A stretch of DNA of 64,000 nt from Pseudomonas sp. RIT288 (GTDB lineage: Bacteria > Pseudomonadota > Gammaproteobacteria > Pseudomonadales > Pseudomonadaceae): positions 620,001 through 684,000 of the forward strand of contig NZ_JFYN01000001.1 in NCBI RefSeq assembly GCF_000631985.1, written 5' to 3'. The notes below the pieces were generated by a model. The model had not been told where the DNA came from, searched no databases, and worked only from the letters and a program-made list of their open reading frames with translations. This document shows, piece by piece, positions 1 to 8,771 of this stretch (the first letter of the stretch is position 1; the number at the start of each line of letters is the position of its first letter). The position numbers were made by a program, and so were the translations under genes.

Positions 1-1158
1 ACCGCCCGCGCCTCGAAGGCCTACGCCTCGCTGCGCGCCATGCCCAAACTGGGGCGTATGCCGTGCCTGGCGAACAATGAAGTGCAATTGCTGGTGAATG
101 GCCACGCGACCTTCGAAGCGATTTTCCAGGCCATCGATCAAGCGCGCGAAGCTGTACTGGTCCAGTTTTTCATCATCCATGATGACCGCCTAGGGCAGCG
201 ACTGCGCGACCTGTTGCTGAAGAAGGCCGCCGAAGGCGTGGCGATTCATCTGCTCTACGACCGCATCGGCAGCCACGCCCTGCCCCACAGTTTTGTGCAG
301 GCGCTGCGCGATGGCGGGGTCGAGGTCAAAGCTTTCGCCACACGCAGCGGCTGGCTCAATCGCTTCCAGGTGAATTTCCGCAACCACCGCAAAATCGTCG
401 TGGTCGATGGCGTACTCGGCTTCGTCGGCGGGCACAACGTCGGCGATGAATACATGGGCGAGAAGCCGCCGCTGGCGCCCTGGCGCGATACCCACGTGCA
501 GGTGCGCGGGCCGGTGGTGGCCTGCATGCAGGAATCGTTTGCCGAGGATTGGTTCTGGGCTGCACGGACATTGCCGCCGCTGATCCTGCCGGACGTTTAC
601 CCGGAGGACGGCGTGCTCTGCCAGTTGCTGGCAAGCGGCCCGGCTGATGCCTACGAAACCTGTTCATTGTTCTTCGTCGAAGCGATCCACGCAGCAACCG
701 AGCGGGTGTGGATCACCAGCCCATACTTCATTCCGGATGAAGCCGTGTTCGCCGCGTTGCGTCTGGCGGTGCTGCGCGGCGTCGACGTGCGCCTGCTGCT
801 GCCATCGCGTCCGGACCACCGCATCGTCTACGCCGCGTCCAGCCTGTATGCATTCGAAGCGGTGCGCGCTGGCGTGCGGGTGTTCCGCTACGAACCGGGG
901 TTCCTGCATCAGAAAGTGGTGTTGATCGACAGCGAAATCAGCGCCATCGGCAGCGCCAATCTGGACAACCGTTCGTTCCGGCTGAATTTCGAAGTGATGC
1001 TACTGACGGTCGACAGCGAGTTCGCCGCGCACGTGGAACGTATGCTCAACGATGATTTCGAGCAGGCTTATGAAGTCGCCAAAGAAGAAAGCCGGGAAAT
1101 CCACCGCCTGCAACAGCTCGGCATGCGGATCGCCCGGCTTATTTCACCGATTCTTTGA
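1..1158 (+). CDS. cls: Cardiolipin synthase, 5' end outside the window
   Basis: Phospholipase D superfamily enzyme that makes cardiolipin in the inner membrane by condensing phosphatidylglycerol. The reading frame is open from base 1, so the start lies upstream; 385 residues are visible. The family is usually about 480 residues and its N-terminal membrane segments are therefore missing here. Both HKD motifs are present: the first around [10 protein letters not shown] with the following GGHN, the second around [10 protein letters not shown] followed by GSANLDNRS. The C-terminus is complete (stop at 1156-1158) and is followed directly by a stem-loop. The first in-window ATG at 40 is internal and is not proposed as the start. 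Confidence 0.9.
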   Translation, partial: TARASKAYASLRAMPKLGRMPCLANNEVQLLVNGHATFEAIFQAIDQAREAVLVQFFIIHDDRLGQRLRDLLLKKAAEGVAIHLLYDRIGSHALPHSFVQALRDGGVEVKAFATRSGWLNRFQVNFRNHRKIVVVDGVLGFVGGHNVGDEYMGEKPPLAPWRDTHVQVRGPVVACMQESFAEDWFWAARTLPPLILPDVYPEDGVLCQLLASGPADAYETCSLFFVEAIHAATERVWITSPYFIPDEAVFAALRLAVLRGVDVRLLLPSRPDHRIVYAASSLYAFEAVRAGVRVFRYEPGFLHQKVVLIDSEISAIGSANLDNRSFRLNFEVMLLTVDSEFAAHVERMLNDDFEQAYEVAKEESREIHRLQQLGMRIARLISPIL

Positions 1159-1192
1159 CTGACCGCTCGCTCTCGAATGAGCGAACGGTCAG
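1159..1192. terminator. Stem-loop between convergent cls and cfa
   Basis: A 14-bp inverted repeat with one mismatch (1159-1172 pairing with 1179-1192) and a 6-base loop. It begins at the base after the cls stop codon and ends three bases before the cfa stop. No T-run follows on either strand, so it is a plausible bidirectional terminator or 3' mRNA barrier rather than a textbook intrinsic terminator. Confidence 0.5.
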
Positions 1193-1195
1193 GCC

Positions 1196-2383
1196 TCAGG
1201 GGTGATAAATGTCGTCGCGGGTCCACGGCAGTTCATGGCTGCCATCCGGATGCGCCTTCACTGCCAGAATCTGATGCAGATTGATCCAGCCACGGGCGAA
1301 CGCATAGGCACACCCGGCCAGATACAGGCGCCAGATGCGCAGCGCCTGATCCGGCACCAGTTTCCCGGCCGCTTCGAGGTTGTCCTCAAGACGCTCGCTC
1401 CAGTGATCCAGCGTGCGCGCGTAATGCAGGCGCAGGCTTTCGACGTCGACGATCTCCAGCCCGGCTTCACTGATCTCGGCGGAGATCATCGCCAGATGCG
1501 GCAGCTCGCCGTTGGGGAACACGTATTTCTCGATGAAGTCGCCGGCACCGCGTCCTACCGGACGGCCGTCGGTGTGTTTGGCGGTGATGCCGTGGTTCAT
1601 CACCAGACCGCCCTCCTTCACCGCGCCGAACAGGACCTTGCAGTATTCGGCGAGGTTGGCGTGGCCGACGTGTTCGAACATGCCGACGCTGACCACCTTG
1701 TCGAAACGGCCGTCCTGCGGCAGGTCGCGGTAGTCGAGCAATTGCAGTTCAACCTGATCTTCCAGAGCCTCGGCCTTGACCCGCTCACGGGCCAGTTCCA
1801 GCTGTTCCTTGCTCAGGGTGATGCCGAACACTTTGGCGCCGAATTCACGCGCCGCGTAACGCGCCAGACCACCCCAGCCACAACCGACATCCAGCAGATA
1901 ATCACCGGGCTGCAAACGTAGTTTGCGACACAGATGCCGGAACTTGGCTTGCTGCGCCTGTTCGAGGGTTTCGCTGCCAGTTTCGAAATACGCGCAGGAA
2001 TACGCCATGTCGCTGTCCAGCCACAGCTGGTAGAACGCATTGGACAGGTCGTAGTGATAGGAAATGGCTTTGGCGTCGGTTTCCTTGTCGTGCACCGAAC
2101 GCACCGGCTGGGAGTCTTCATCCTCATCGAGCAAGGCGCTGCTCAATTCGTCGCAGACCCGGATGACCTCGCTGATCGAGCCCTCCAGCTCCAGCCTGCC
2201 TTCGACAAACGCCGCCCCCAGCGCGTCGAGACTTGGATGCGTGAACTGAGTGACCATCGTCGGATCCTTGACCACAATGGTGACGCTGGGCGTCGGCCCC
2301 AGATTGAACTCATGGCCATCCCAGAGTCGCAAGCGAAGCGGAAGCTGCAGATTCTGTAAGGCCGGTGGAAGTTGCGCGAGCAT
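1196..2383 (-). CDS. cfa: Cyclopropane-fatty-acyl-phospholipid synthase
   Basis: S-adenosylmethionine-dependent enzyme that adds a methylene group across the double bond of unsaturated acyl chains in membrane phospholipids, typically on entry to stationary phase. The protein has 395 residues, normal for the family. The SAM-binding glycine motif VGCGWGGLARYAA lies near residue 165, and the conserved cysteine region LAGCAYAFARG is near the C-terminus. The ATG at 2381-2383 has a strong Shine-Dalgarno (AAGGGGGG) about 8 bases upstream. The gene is convergent with cls, so two phospholipid-modifying genes share a terminator region. No promoter was assigned in the 211-bp gap upstream. Confidence 0.95.
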   Translation of the reverse strand: MLAQLPPALQNLQLPLRLRLWDGHEFNLGPTPSVTIVVKDPTMVTQFTHPSLDALGAAFVEGRLELEGSISEVIRVCDELSSALLDEDEDSQPVRSVHDKETDAKAISYHYDLSNAFYQLWLDSDMAYSCAYFETGSETLEQAQQAKFRHLCRKLRLQPGDYLLDVGCGWGGLARYAAREFGAKVFGITLSKEQLELARERVKAEALEDQVELQLLDYRDLPQDGRFDKVVSVGMFEHVGHANLAEYCKVLFGAVKEGGLVMNHGITAKHTDGRPVGRGAGDFIEKYVFPNGELPHLAMISAEISEAGLEIVDVESLRLHYARTLDHWSERLEDNLEAAGKLVPDQALRIWRLYLAGCAYAFARGWINLHQILAVKAHPDGSHELPWTRDDIYHP

Positions 2384-2594
2384 GGAAAATCCCCCCTTGT
2401 TTCAGACGTCAGATCTGAGGGTAGACCATCCTTGAAAAATAGCAGGCTATCGATTTAATTAGCCAAGACTATCGTTCCAGACGCTCCTACATGCCGTCAT
2501 GCACCCACTGTTGCAGCCCAGATAACGGCAATGAAGTGTGCGCCCTCTCCATAGATGACTGCCTATTCGGCGCACAGTTCGCTGAAACTCCACT

Positions 2595-4502
2595 TCAGCG
2601 ATCATCCTTGAGCTTGAGCAATGGCTCCTGAAACCGCAGCAGCCGTCCGGCATTGCCCAATACCAGCAACGTACTGAGGTTGTGCAGCAGCGCGGCAATC
2701 ATCGCCCCGGCCGCACCGAGCCAGCCGAATGCCGCAAACACCACGATTGCCAGGGTCCAGCCCAGACCGATGATCACGTTGACCTGCAAGGTTCGACGGC
2801 ACTGACGACTGAGCCGCACACAGGTGCCGAGGCGCCGCAGATCGCTGCCGATCAGCACGATGTCCGCCGAGGCCAGCGCAATGTCGGCACCGCCGGCGCC
2901 CATCGCCACACCGACCACCCCGGCCTTGAGCGCCAGCGAATCATTGATGCCGTCACCTACAACCATCGGCCGGAAACCGTTGTCGATTTCCTCGAGCACG
3001 CGGTTGAGTTTGTCCTCGGGCAGCGCCTGCGCTTCCAGCTCTTGCAGGCCGACCTCACGGGCCAGCGTCTGCGCAACACTCTGGCGGTCGCCGGTCAGCA
3101 GCAACTGGCGACCCAGGCCGAGGCCGCGCAATTCAGCGAGGGCAAAGCGTGCTTCCGGTTTGACGCTATCGGCCAGCAGCAACCAGGCGACAAATTCGCC
3201 GTTCAGTGCCAATCCGGCAATCGGACCGTCGTGCTCGGGAACGGCGGTGGTGACAATGCCCAGTTGCGCGAACAGTTCGGGACGCCCCAGCGCCGCCTCA
3301 CCCTGCCCGGTCATCGCGACGACCCCGAGACCCTGACGCTCGTGAATATCTGTCAGCGGCAGGCTCTGCTCTTGACTCACCAGCCCCGCCAACGCCCGGC
3401 TGACAGGATGACTGCTGGCCGCACCGAGACTGGCGGCCAGCGCCATCACTGAGGCCTGATCCAGACGCGGGCTGCTGATCGATTGCAAACGCAAGGTGCC
3501 GTAAGTCAGCGTGCCGGTCTTGTCGACCACCAGTGAAGTGAGATCTGCCAACTCCTCAAGAAACGCCGAACTGCGAATCAGAATGCCGTGGCGCGCCGCC
3601 ACCGCCACTCCGGCAATTGCCGTGGCCGGTGCCGACAGCACCAAAGCGCAAGGACAGGCTGCGACCAACACCGCGAGCATAGCCTGCGCATCATTGGTGA
3701 CGAACCAGGTCACCGCCGCCAACAGCAACACCAGCACCATGTAGCTGCCGGCGTAACGTTCAAGCAGACGAGTGATCGGAGGTTTCGAACGCTCGGCGTT
3801 CTGCATCAGCGCGATGACTTTGCCCAGCGTCGATTGATCGCCGGTGCGGGTGACCTCAATGCGCAACAAGCCGTCGAGGTTGATCGCGCCACCAAACACT
3901 GTCATGCCCACCGCCGTTTCCACCGGCACCGACTCGCCGGTGATCGACGCCGTGTCGAGGCTGGCTTGGCCGAACAGCACCCGGCCATCCGCCGGTACCC
4001 GATCGCCTGCGCGCACCTCTACAGTGTCGCCGGGTTTCAGCGTGCCGTTATCGACTTCGATGATCGAGCCATCTGCCTGAATCTTGCGTGCATGGCTGCG
4101 GGTCAATTGGCCGAGGGCGTGAATCGCTTCCTGCGAGCCGATCACGCTGCGCTCTTCCAGCACGTGGCCGAAGATCATGATGATCGGCAGCAACGCGGCG
4201 GTCAGCAGATCGCCGGTCGCCCAGGCACCGAGCATCGCCAGGGCAATCAGTTGGTCGGTAATGCCGTGCAGGCTCGGATAACGCAGGCTGTACCACGCCG
4301 AACGCATCACCGGCACCGCCACTAACAAGGAAGCGACACCCAATAGCAACTGACTGACCCCGGTTTGCTCCGGCACCAGCCAACGCCAGATCAGGCCGAG
4401 GCCGAGCAGGCCAAGGGCGAGCATCGCCAGGGTCAATTGCCGTGCGGCGCGGCGCTGTTCGGCCGAGGACAACAGGCTCGGTGCAGCAGTGGTCGCAGTC
4501 AT
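2595..4502 (-). CDS. P1B-type heavy-metal-translocating ATPase without an N-terminal metal-binding domain
   Basis: Membrane ATPase of 635 residues with all catalytic signatures: TGES at 188-191, the CPC transmembrane metal site at 283-285, the phosphorylation loop DKTGT at 327-331, the P1B-specific HP dipeptide at 365-366, and GDGIND at 516-521. No HMA/CxxC domain precedes the first membrane segment. The last-helix motif reads LLHNLSTLLV rather than a standard zinc or copper signature, so the transported metal cannot be named. It is the last gene of a four-gene operon with three SPFH/HflKC-like genes, and its ATG overlaps the upstream stop by 4 bases. A CadA/ZntA-like or copper role are alternatives. 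Confidence 0.88.
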   Translation of the reverse strand: MTATTAAPSLLSSAEQRRAARQLTLAMLALGLLGLGLIWRWLVPEQTGVSQLLLGVASLLVAVPVMRSAWYSLRYPSLHGITDQLIALAMLGAWATGDLLTAALLPIIMIFGHVLEERSVIGSQEAIHALGQLTRSHARKIQADGSIIEVDNGTLKPGDTVEVRAGDRVPADGRVLFGQASLDTASITGESVPVETAVGMTVFGGAINLDGLLRIEVTRTGDQSTLGKVIALMQNAERSKPPITRLLERYAGSYMVLVLLLAAVTWFVTNDAQAMLAVLVAACPCALVLSAPATAIAGVAVAARHGILIRSSAFLEELADLTSLVVDKTGTLTYGTLRLQSISSPRLDQASVMALAASLGAASSHPVSRALAGLVSQEQSLPLTDIHERQGLGVVAMTGQGEAALGRPELFAQLGIVTTAVPEHDGPIAGLALNGEFVAWLLLADSVKPEARFALAELRGLGLGRQLLLTGDRQSVAQTLAREVGLQELEAQALPEDKLNRVLEEIDNGFRPMVVGDGINDSLALKAGVVGVAMGAGGADIALASADIVLIGSDLRRLGTCVRLSRQCRRTLQVNVIIGLGWTLAIVVFAAFGWLGAAGAMIAALLHNLSTLLVLGNAGRLLRFQEPLLKLKDDR

Positions 4503-5560
4503 TTACTGGCTCCCTGAATGATCAGGCGGGAATCGTCTTTCGGATCGACCGTGGTCACCGAACCTGCCTGCCCGAGAATCTTTGGCATGCGCTCGCGGTA
4601 CAGACGCAGGAGCAACTGCGGGTCGGTACCCTGTTGTTGCGCCTTGGCCAGGCTCATCACCGTGGCGGTGTCGGCAGAGGCTTTCGCCAACCGCTCCCCG
4701 GCCTGAGCATGGGCCACTTGCAGGGTGCGGTCAGCTTGCTCATTCGCGGTCTGGGTGAGTTTTTCCGCCTCGGTGCGTGCATTGGCGACGGCTTTGTCGG
4801 CCTGCTGACTGGCAGTCAACACCGCATTAAAGGCACTGACCGCCGGATCTGGCAGACTCGACTGAACGTCGACCCGCGCCACCTCGATGCCGATGCCCTG
4901 CCCGCTCGCCTTCAACTCAGCCAAGCGCTTGTTGATGCCTTGCACCAGATCACCGCGCAGACGCTCGCGCCGTTCGGCCGCCTGATTATCGGCACCGATC
5001 AACTCGGGCCGCGCGACCAGAATCGTGTCCAGATCCCGTGCGGCGGTCAGGGCCACGGCGCTGCGGGTGACCAGCCGATCCAGTGCCGGCAGCACATGAT
5101 CACCCTGCAGCACGAAGTCATAGGGATCGGTGACTTTGTAAAACACCCGCACATCCAGTTGCACCACGCCGGCGTCGCCGGTCAGCAAATAGCCGGAACC
5201 GGCCAGCGCATCACTCAAAGGAGTGGCGAAGGTCGCAACGCGATCAGCCTTGATCGCCTCAGCGCTACGCAGCAGGTTTTCCACTCGGCGCTCAATCACC
5301 CGATCAGCTGCCGGCAGTAAAACCACCTGCTCGAACGGCTGCGGCCAAGCCAGTAACAGGCCGGCATTCTGGATGCGCTGCAGTGCACCAAAGTGCAAAA
5401 CCACGGCGCGATTTTGCGGATCGATCTGCCGCACATTGGAAAACGCCCAAGCCAACGCAGCCAATACCGTCACCGCATATAAGGCGAAAAACGCCAGGCG
5501 TCCGGCCTGAATCCACGGACTGCTCAACGAATGTGTTCCACGTGGAACTTCATCACTCAT
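4499..5560 (-). CDS. SPFH/band-7 protein, HflK/HflC-like (second short paralogue)
   Basis: 353 residues. One N-terminal membrane helix (about residues 22-42) is followed by an SPFH domain that starts around QIDPQNRAVVLHFG, then a long alanine/glutamate-rich helical stretch (about 255-320). This is the HflK/HflC architecture, whose founding members form a membrane cage around the protease FtsH. No ftsH lies nearby; instead the gene overlaps a P1B ATPase by 4 bases and its own start overlaps the preceding SPFH gene by 4 bases. It is therefore probably a dedicated paralogue, not the housekeeping HflC. A perfect parS site lies within its first codons and encodes VPRGT. Confidence 0.82.
   Translation of the reverse strand: MSDEVPRGTHSLSSPWIQAGRLAFFALYAVTVLAALAWAFSNVRQIDPQNRAVVLHFGALQRIQNAGLLLAWPQPFEQVVLLPAADRVIERRVENLLRSAEAIKADRVATFATPLSDALAGSGYLLTGDAGVVQLDVRVFYKVTDPYDFVLQGDHVLPALDRLVTRSAVALTAARDLDTILVARPELIGADNQAAERRERLRGDLVQGINKRLAELKASGQGIGIEVARVDVQSSLPDPAVSAFNAVLTASQQADKAVANARTEAEKLTQTANEQADRTLQVAHAQAGERLAKASADTATVMSLAKAQQQGTDPQLLLRLYRERMPKILGQAGSVTTVDPKDDSRLIIQGASK
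5534..5549. promoter_or_regulatory. parS: parS centromere site
   Basis: The palindrome GTTCCACGTGGAAC is at 5535-5548, with T on either side. This is the ParB-binding consensus known from Pseudomonas chromosomes, and parAB is present in this window. The site lies inside the first codons of an SPFH gene about 49 kb from the proposed oriC, where origin-proximal parS sites are expected. Confidence 0.88.
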
Positions 5561-6603
5561 GGCTGCGATCCGGATTTGTTTTCAATATTCGGCGGGCCGT
5601 CCACCAGCACACGGAATGGCGCGGCGTCGGTACGCAGGATCAGCTTGGTGTCCGGCGTCACGATGGTGCCGAGGGTATCGAGCGAGCGCAGCAAGTTGTA
5701 CAACTGCGGCGAACCGGCGTAGGCACGGCCATAGATTTGCGCGGCTTCGACCCGCGACTGTGCTTCGATTTCTGCGGCCTTCACCGTGGCATCGGCCTGC
5801 ACAATTCGCGCATCGCGCTCGGCGGCAGAACGAATTTGCGCGGCTTCTCGCTTGCCGATGGCGGTGCGTTCGGTGGCAATTGTTTCACGCTCGGCGCGCA
5901 TCCGATCGACCGTGGCCGTGAGCGTCACCGAAGGCAAGGTCAGGCGTTCGATGCCGACTTGCACCACGCGCACGCCGTAGGTGGCCAGCAACTGCTGGTC
6001 GATCTGCTGACGCAGTTGCGCTTCGAAATCGGCGATACGCACTTTGCTGGCCTCGGTATTCACCAGATCCGCCAGGTCGAAACTGCTGGCGGTGGTTTCC
6101 AGCGCCGAGCCGACAAAGGTGCGAATCTGCCGCGCCGCTTCGTCCGGCTGGTTCTGCACCGCGCGCATGAAACGCTGCACATTGTCCGGGTCGCCCTGCA
6201 CCCGCCACGCCACGTAGGCCTGAACGATGATGCGCAAACCATCGCGGGTGCCGACATCCTGCAAACCACTGGAGGTGGTACGCAGACGCAGATCCACCGG
6301 GATCGCCGCTTCGAACGGCGCCGGCCAGCGCCAGCTCAAACCCGGCTCAAGCAACACCCGCGACGGATTGCCAAAACGGGTAATGACTGTGGCCTCGCCC
6401 GAGCGCACTTGCACCAGGCTCGCCGCCGCAATGGCAAACGCCACCAGCAACAGCGCCCAGCCCATGCGCCGCCACGGGAACGGCCCCGCCTCTTCCGGCG
6501 CTCCGTGATGATGGTGATGATGCCCATGATGATGGTGATGCCCGGCGTGGCCGTGATCGTGGCCACCGTGGTCATGCGAATCGTGAATGTGCGACTGGCT
6601 CAA
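5557..6603 (-). CDS. SPFH/band-7 protein with a histidine-rich N-terminus, HflK/HflC-like
   Basis: 348 residues. Residues 1-34 contain 18 histidines, including runs of five and six, mixed with Asp and Gly. One membrane helix (about 48-66) follows, then an SPFH domain beginning around VRSGEATVITRFG, and a charged coiled-coil stretch rich in Arg/Glu/Ala (about 215-275). The His-rich cytoplasmic tail resembles metal-binding tails of zinc transporters, and the gene is co-transcribed with a P1B metal ATPase, so metal sensing or buffering is a reasonable inference. Both ends overlap neighbours by 4 bases (ATGA). It is probably the partner of the 353-residue paralogue, as HflK pairs with HflC. Confidence 0.82.
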   Translation of the reverse strand: MSQSHIHDSHDHGGHDHGHAGHHHHHGHHHHHHGAPEEAGPFPWRRMGWALLLVAFAIAAASLVQVRSGEATVITRFGNPSRVLLEPGLSWRWPAPFEAAIPVDLRLRTTSSGLQDVGTRDGLRIIVQAYVAWRVQGDPDNVQRFMRAVQNQPDEAARQIRTFVGSALETTASSFDLADLVNTEASKVRIADFEAQLRQQIDQQLLATYGVRVVQVGIERLTLPSVTLTATVDRMRAERETIATERTAIGKREAAQIRSAAERDARIVQADATVKAAEIEAQSRVEAAQIYGRAYAGSPQLYNLLRSLDTLGTIVTPDTKLILRTDAAPFRVLVDGPPNIENKSGSQP

Positions 6604-8561
6604 GGGGCAACTCCTGGTTGAGCGGTGGTGCGCGCAGGCGTCGGATCAGCCGGCAGCGTGAACGTACGCAGATCGATGGTCGGCGCATTGCTGCTGCCGC
6701 CTAAACGGTGGTCGAGTACCAACAGTTTGGCCTTGCTCAAGCCGAGGCTGAGCTGACTCAGGTATTGCTCGAGCACGAACGCTTGCCCGGCGCTGGCATA
6801 GGCTTTTTGTTCAGCCTTGAATTTCAGATCCGCCGTCTGCGCGGTGGCGTTGATTTCACGGGCGCTGGCACTCGCCTGATCGCGGGCGAGACTGGCCTGC
6901 AACTGCGCCTGATTACTGGCGTCTGCCGCCGCACCGCGCTCGCGGGAGATCAACGCTTGCGCGCCGATCTGCGCCGCTTGCACGCCGTGATAAGCATTGG
7001 CCGCACCGGCGGGTGGATGAATCGCTTCGACCACGGTGGCGAGAATCTCCACACCGCTGTTGAGTTGCTGTAGATCGCCTTGCACTGCGCGGCCGATCTC
7101 TTCGCCCAGCCCTACCCGATCGGCACCGAGCAAACCGTCGAGGGTGCGCGAGGCAAAATCGTGCACCAGAATCCGGCTCGCGGTGCTGCGGATCAGCGTC
7201 GGCACATCAGCGTTGTTGTAAGTGGCGGCCAAGGCATCCTGATCACGCAGACCAATGCGATAAACGAAGCGCACGTCCATGTTGACGATCTGAAAGCTCT
7301 GCTGATCGCCACGGCTGCTGGCGATCACCTGGGATTTGTCATTGACGTGGCTGGCATCCCACAAGCGGTTGGCGGCCATCGGCGCCGGGCCTTCGGCAGG
7401 CTCGGCCTGGGTTGGCGCGGGAGCATCGCCGACGCTGGTTGCCAACTCGTGCACCACGCCATTCTCGACACTCAATACACGGCCCAATGGCCACGGCAGA
7501 CCGGCGTGCAATCCGGGTCCAAACACTTGCACCGGTTTGCCGAAGCGCTCGTAGATACCGCGCCCTTGCAGCGGGATTTCGTGGACTGCGGTCAGCAGCC
7601 AACCGACCGCAGCAACCAGCGCCAAAACTGGCAGAAAGGCCCGGCGCATGTAGCTGAACGCCCAGATCTGGCGCAGGTCGATGCCGAAACGGTTGTGCAA
7701 TTCGTGCTGCAAGGCGAGCAACGGCTGCGGTGGCCAGCGCAGCATATCGGCAACAAAACTGCGCGCCAGCAGGGTCGGTTCGAGCTGCTCGCGTCGAGGG
7801 CTGAACACCGACAGAACTGCGCGCAATAGCAACTCGATCGCGACCAATCCCGGCAAGATTCCGATCAATACTGCAAGCCGTACTGGCCATACAGACGCCT
7901 CGCTGGCGAAAAGCAGGCACAACGCCCCCAGTACCAGACTGATGATCGCCACTCTCGCCAGTTGCGCGAGGGATCCGGCTTCCGGCCATTGCGCCGGGTT
8001 TTCCTGAGCCAGTTGCCGCTCCAGCACCAGCAAGCCGAAACCCAGCAGCAACATCAGCGCGGCGCCCACCGTGGCCGACAACCCGACTGCAGCGGCCGGC
8101 AACGTCAGGTTCCACACCTGCCCGATGCTGAGCACCACCAGCACTGACCAGCCGCCCAGCCACAACGTGGCTGCGCCAATCTGACCGAGCAAGTGCAGAC
8201 CGCGCTGACTCAAACGCTCCAGCAACCGTTCGTACCAGCCATCAGGTACGGTTTGCTCGACCTCGTTCAGCGGTTCCTGCCCCAGCGGATGAATGACCCG
8301 TGCACGCCATTGCGTCACCCACCACGCCGACTGCAGGCCGGCGACCAGCACCAGTAACGCCGCGCCCAGATTTACCAGCAATGCCGGCCATATCGATTGC
8401 GCGGCAAACAGCTCGACAAACAGCGCCAGCACCCACCCTGCCCCGGCCAGTCCACCGAGGCCGATGGCCAGACGACGCAAGCGCCGCCCCTGTGTGGCCG
8501 CCTGTTGAAAGCGCGGTAACCCGGTCACTTGCGTGCCATCGACATCCAGATCGACTTGCAT
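6600..8561 (-). CDS. Polytopic SPFH/band-7 protein, HflK-like with an N-terminal membrane domain
   Basis: First gene of the SPFH/ATPase operon. The start is placed at the ATG at 8559-8561 (GGGGTG Shine-Dalgarno upstream), giving 653 residues; a longer frame to 8705 adds 48 residues with no membrane or domain character. About seven hydrophobic segments fill residues 30-330. An SPFH domain follows from around GRGIYERFGKPVQVFGPG, then an Ala/Gln-rich helical stretch (about 530-590) and a Pro/Thr-rich tail. Ordinary HflK has one helix, so this is a fusion or expansion. A loop near 385-405 is Pro/Ala/Glu-rich. The role is unknown; a scaffold for the downstream metal ATPase is inference. Confidence 0.8.
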   Translation of the reverse strand: MQVDLDVDGTQVTGLPRFQQAATQGRRLRRLAIGLGGLAGAGWVLALFVELFAAQSIWPALLVNLGAALLVLVAGLQSAWWVTQWRARVIHPLGQEPLNEVEQTVPDGWYERLLERLSQRGLHLLGQIGAATLWLGGWSVLVVLSIGQVWNLTLPAAAVGLSATVGAALMLLLGFGLLVLERQLAQENPAQWPEAGSLAQLARVAIISLVLGALCLLFASEASVWPVRLAVLIGILPGLVAIELLLRAVLSVFSPRREQLEPTLLARSFVADMLRWPPQPLLALQHELHNRFGIDLRQIWAFSYMRRAFLPVLALVAAVGWLLTAVHEIPLQGRGIYERFGKPVQVFGPGLHAGLPWPLGRVLSVENGVVHELATSVGDAPAPTQAEPAEGPAPMAANRLWDASHVNDKSQVIASSRGDQQSFQIVNMDVRFVYRIGLRDQDALAATYNNADVPTLIRSTASRILVHDFASRTLDGLLGADRVGLGEEIGRAVQGDLQQLNSGVEILATVVEAIHPPAGAANAYHGVQAAQIGAQALISRERGAAADASNQAQLQASLARDQASASAREINATAQTADLKFKAEQKAYASAGQAFVLEQYLSQLSLGLSKAKLLVLDHRLGGSSNAPTIDLRTFTLPADPTPARTTAQPGVAP

Positions 8562-8678
8562 ATCACCCCAAAGCCACTGATTCACCGGTTTAATCGTTAC
8601 GATATAACGAAAAGCGTGAAATATTCGTACACAAATACGCTTATCTAAAGATGCGCAACCTGTCGCTTGCCTGAAGCC

Positions 8679-8708
8679 TTGACCGAAATGTCCGGAAACG
8701 CACATATT
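8679..8708 (+). promoter_or_regulatory. Possible sigma-70 promoter for lpd
   Basis: TTGACC (8679-8684), an 18-base spacer and CATATT (8703-8708) lie about 60 bases before the lpd ATG in the divergent gap. The -35 is good and the -10 is only fair, so this is a weak call. Confidence 0.3.
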
Positions 8709-8771
8709 ACGCTCGTAATTTTATCGACCGACTACTTTTAGCGATCCGTATCCCCAACGAGGAGCAACAGC

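Noticed and set aside
2581..2599. Small hairpin GCTGAA/TTCAGC at the end of the P1B ATPase gene
   Set aside because: Six base pairs with a seven-base loop and no T-run; it is too weak to call a terminator.
8562..8705. Longer N-terminus of the polytopic SPFH protein
   Set aside because: The 48 extra residues show no helix or motif, and the ATG at 8561 has a good ribosome site.
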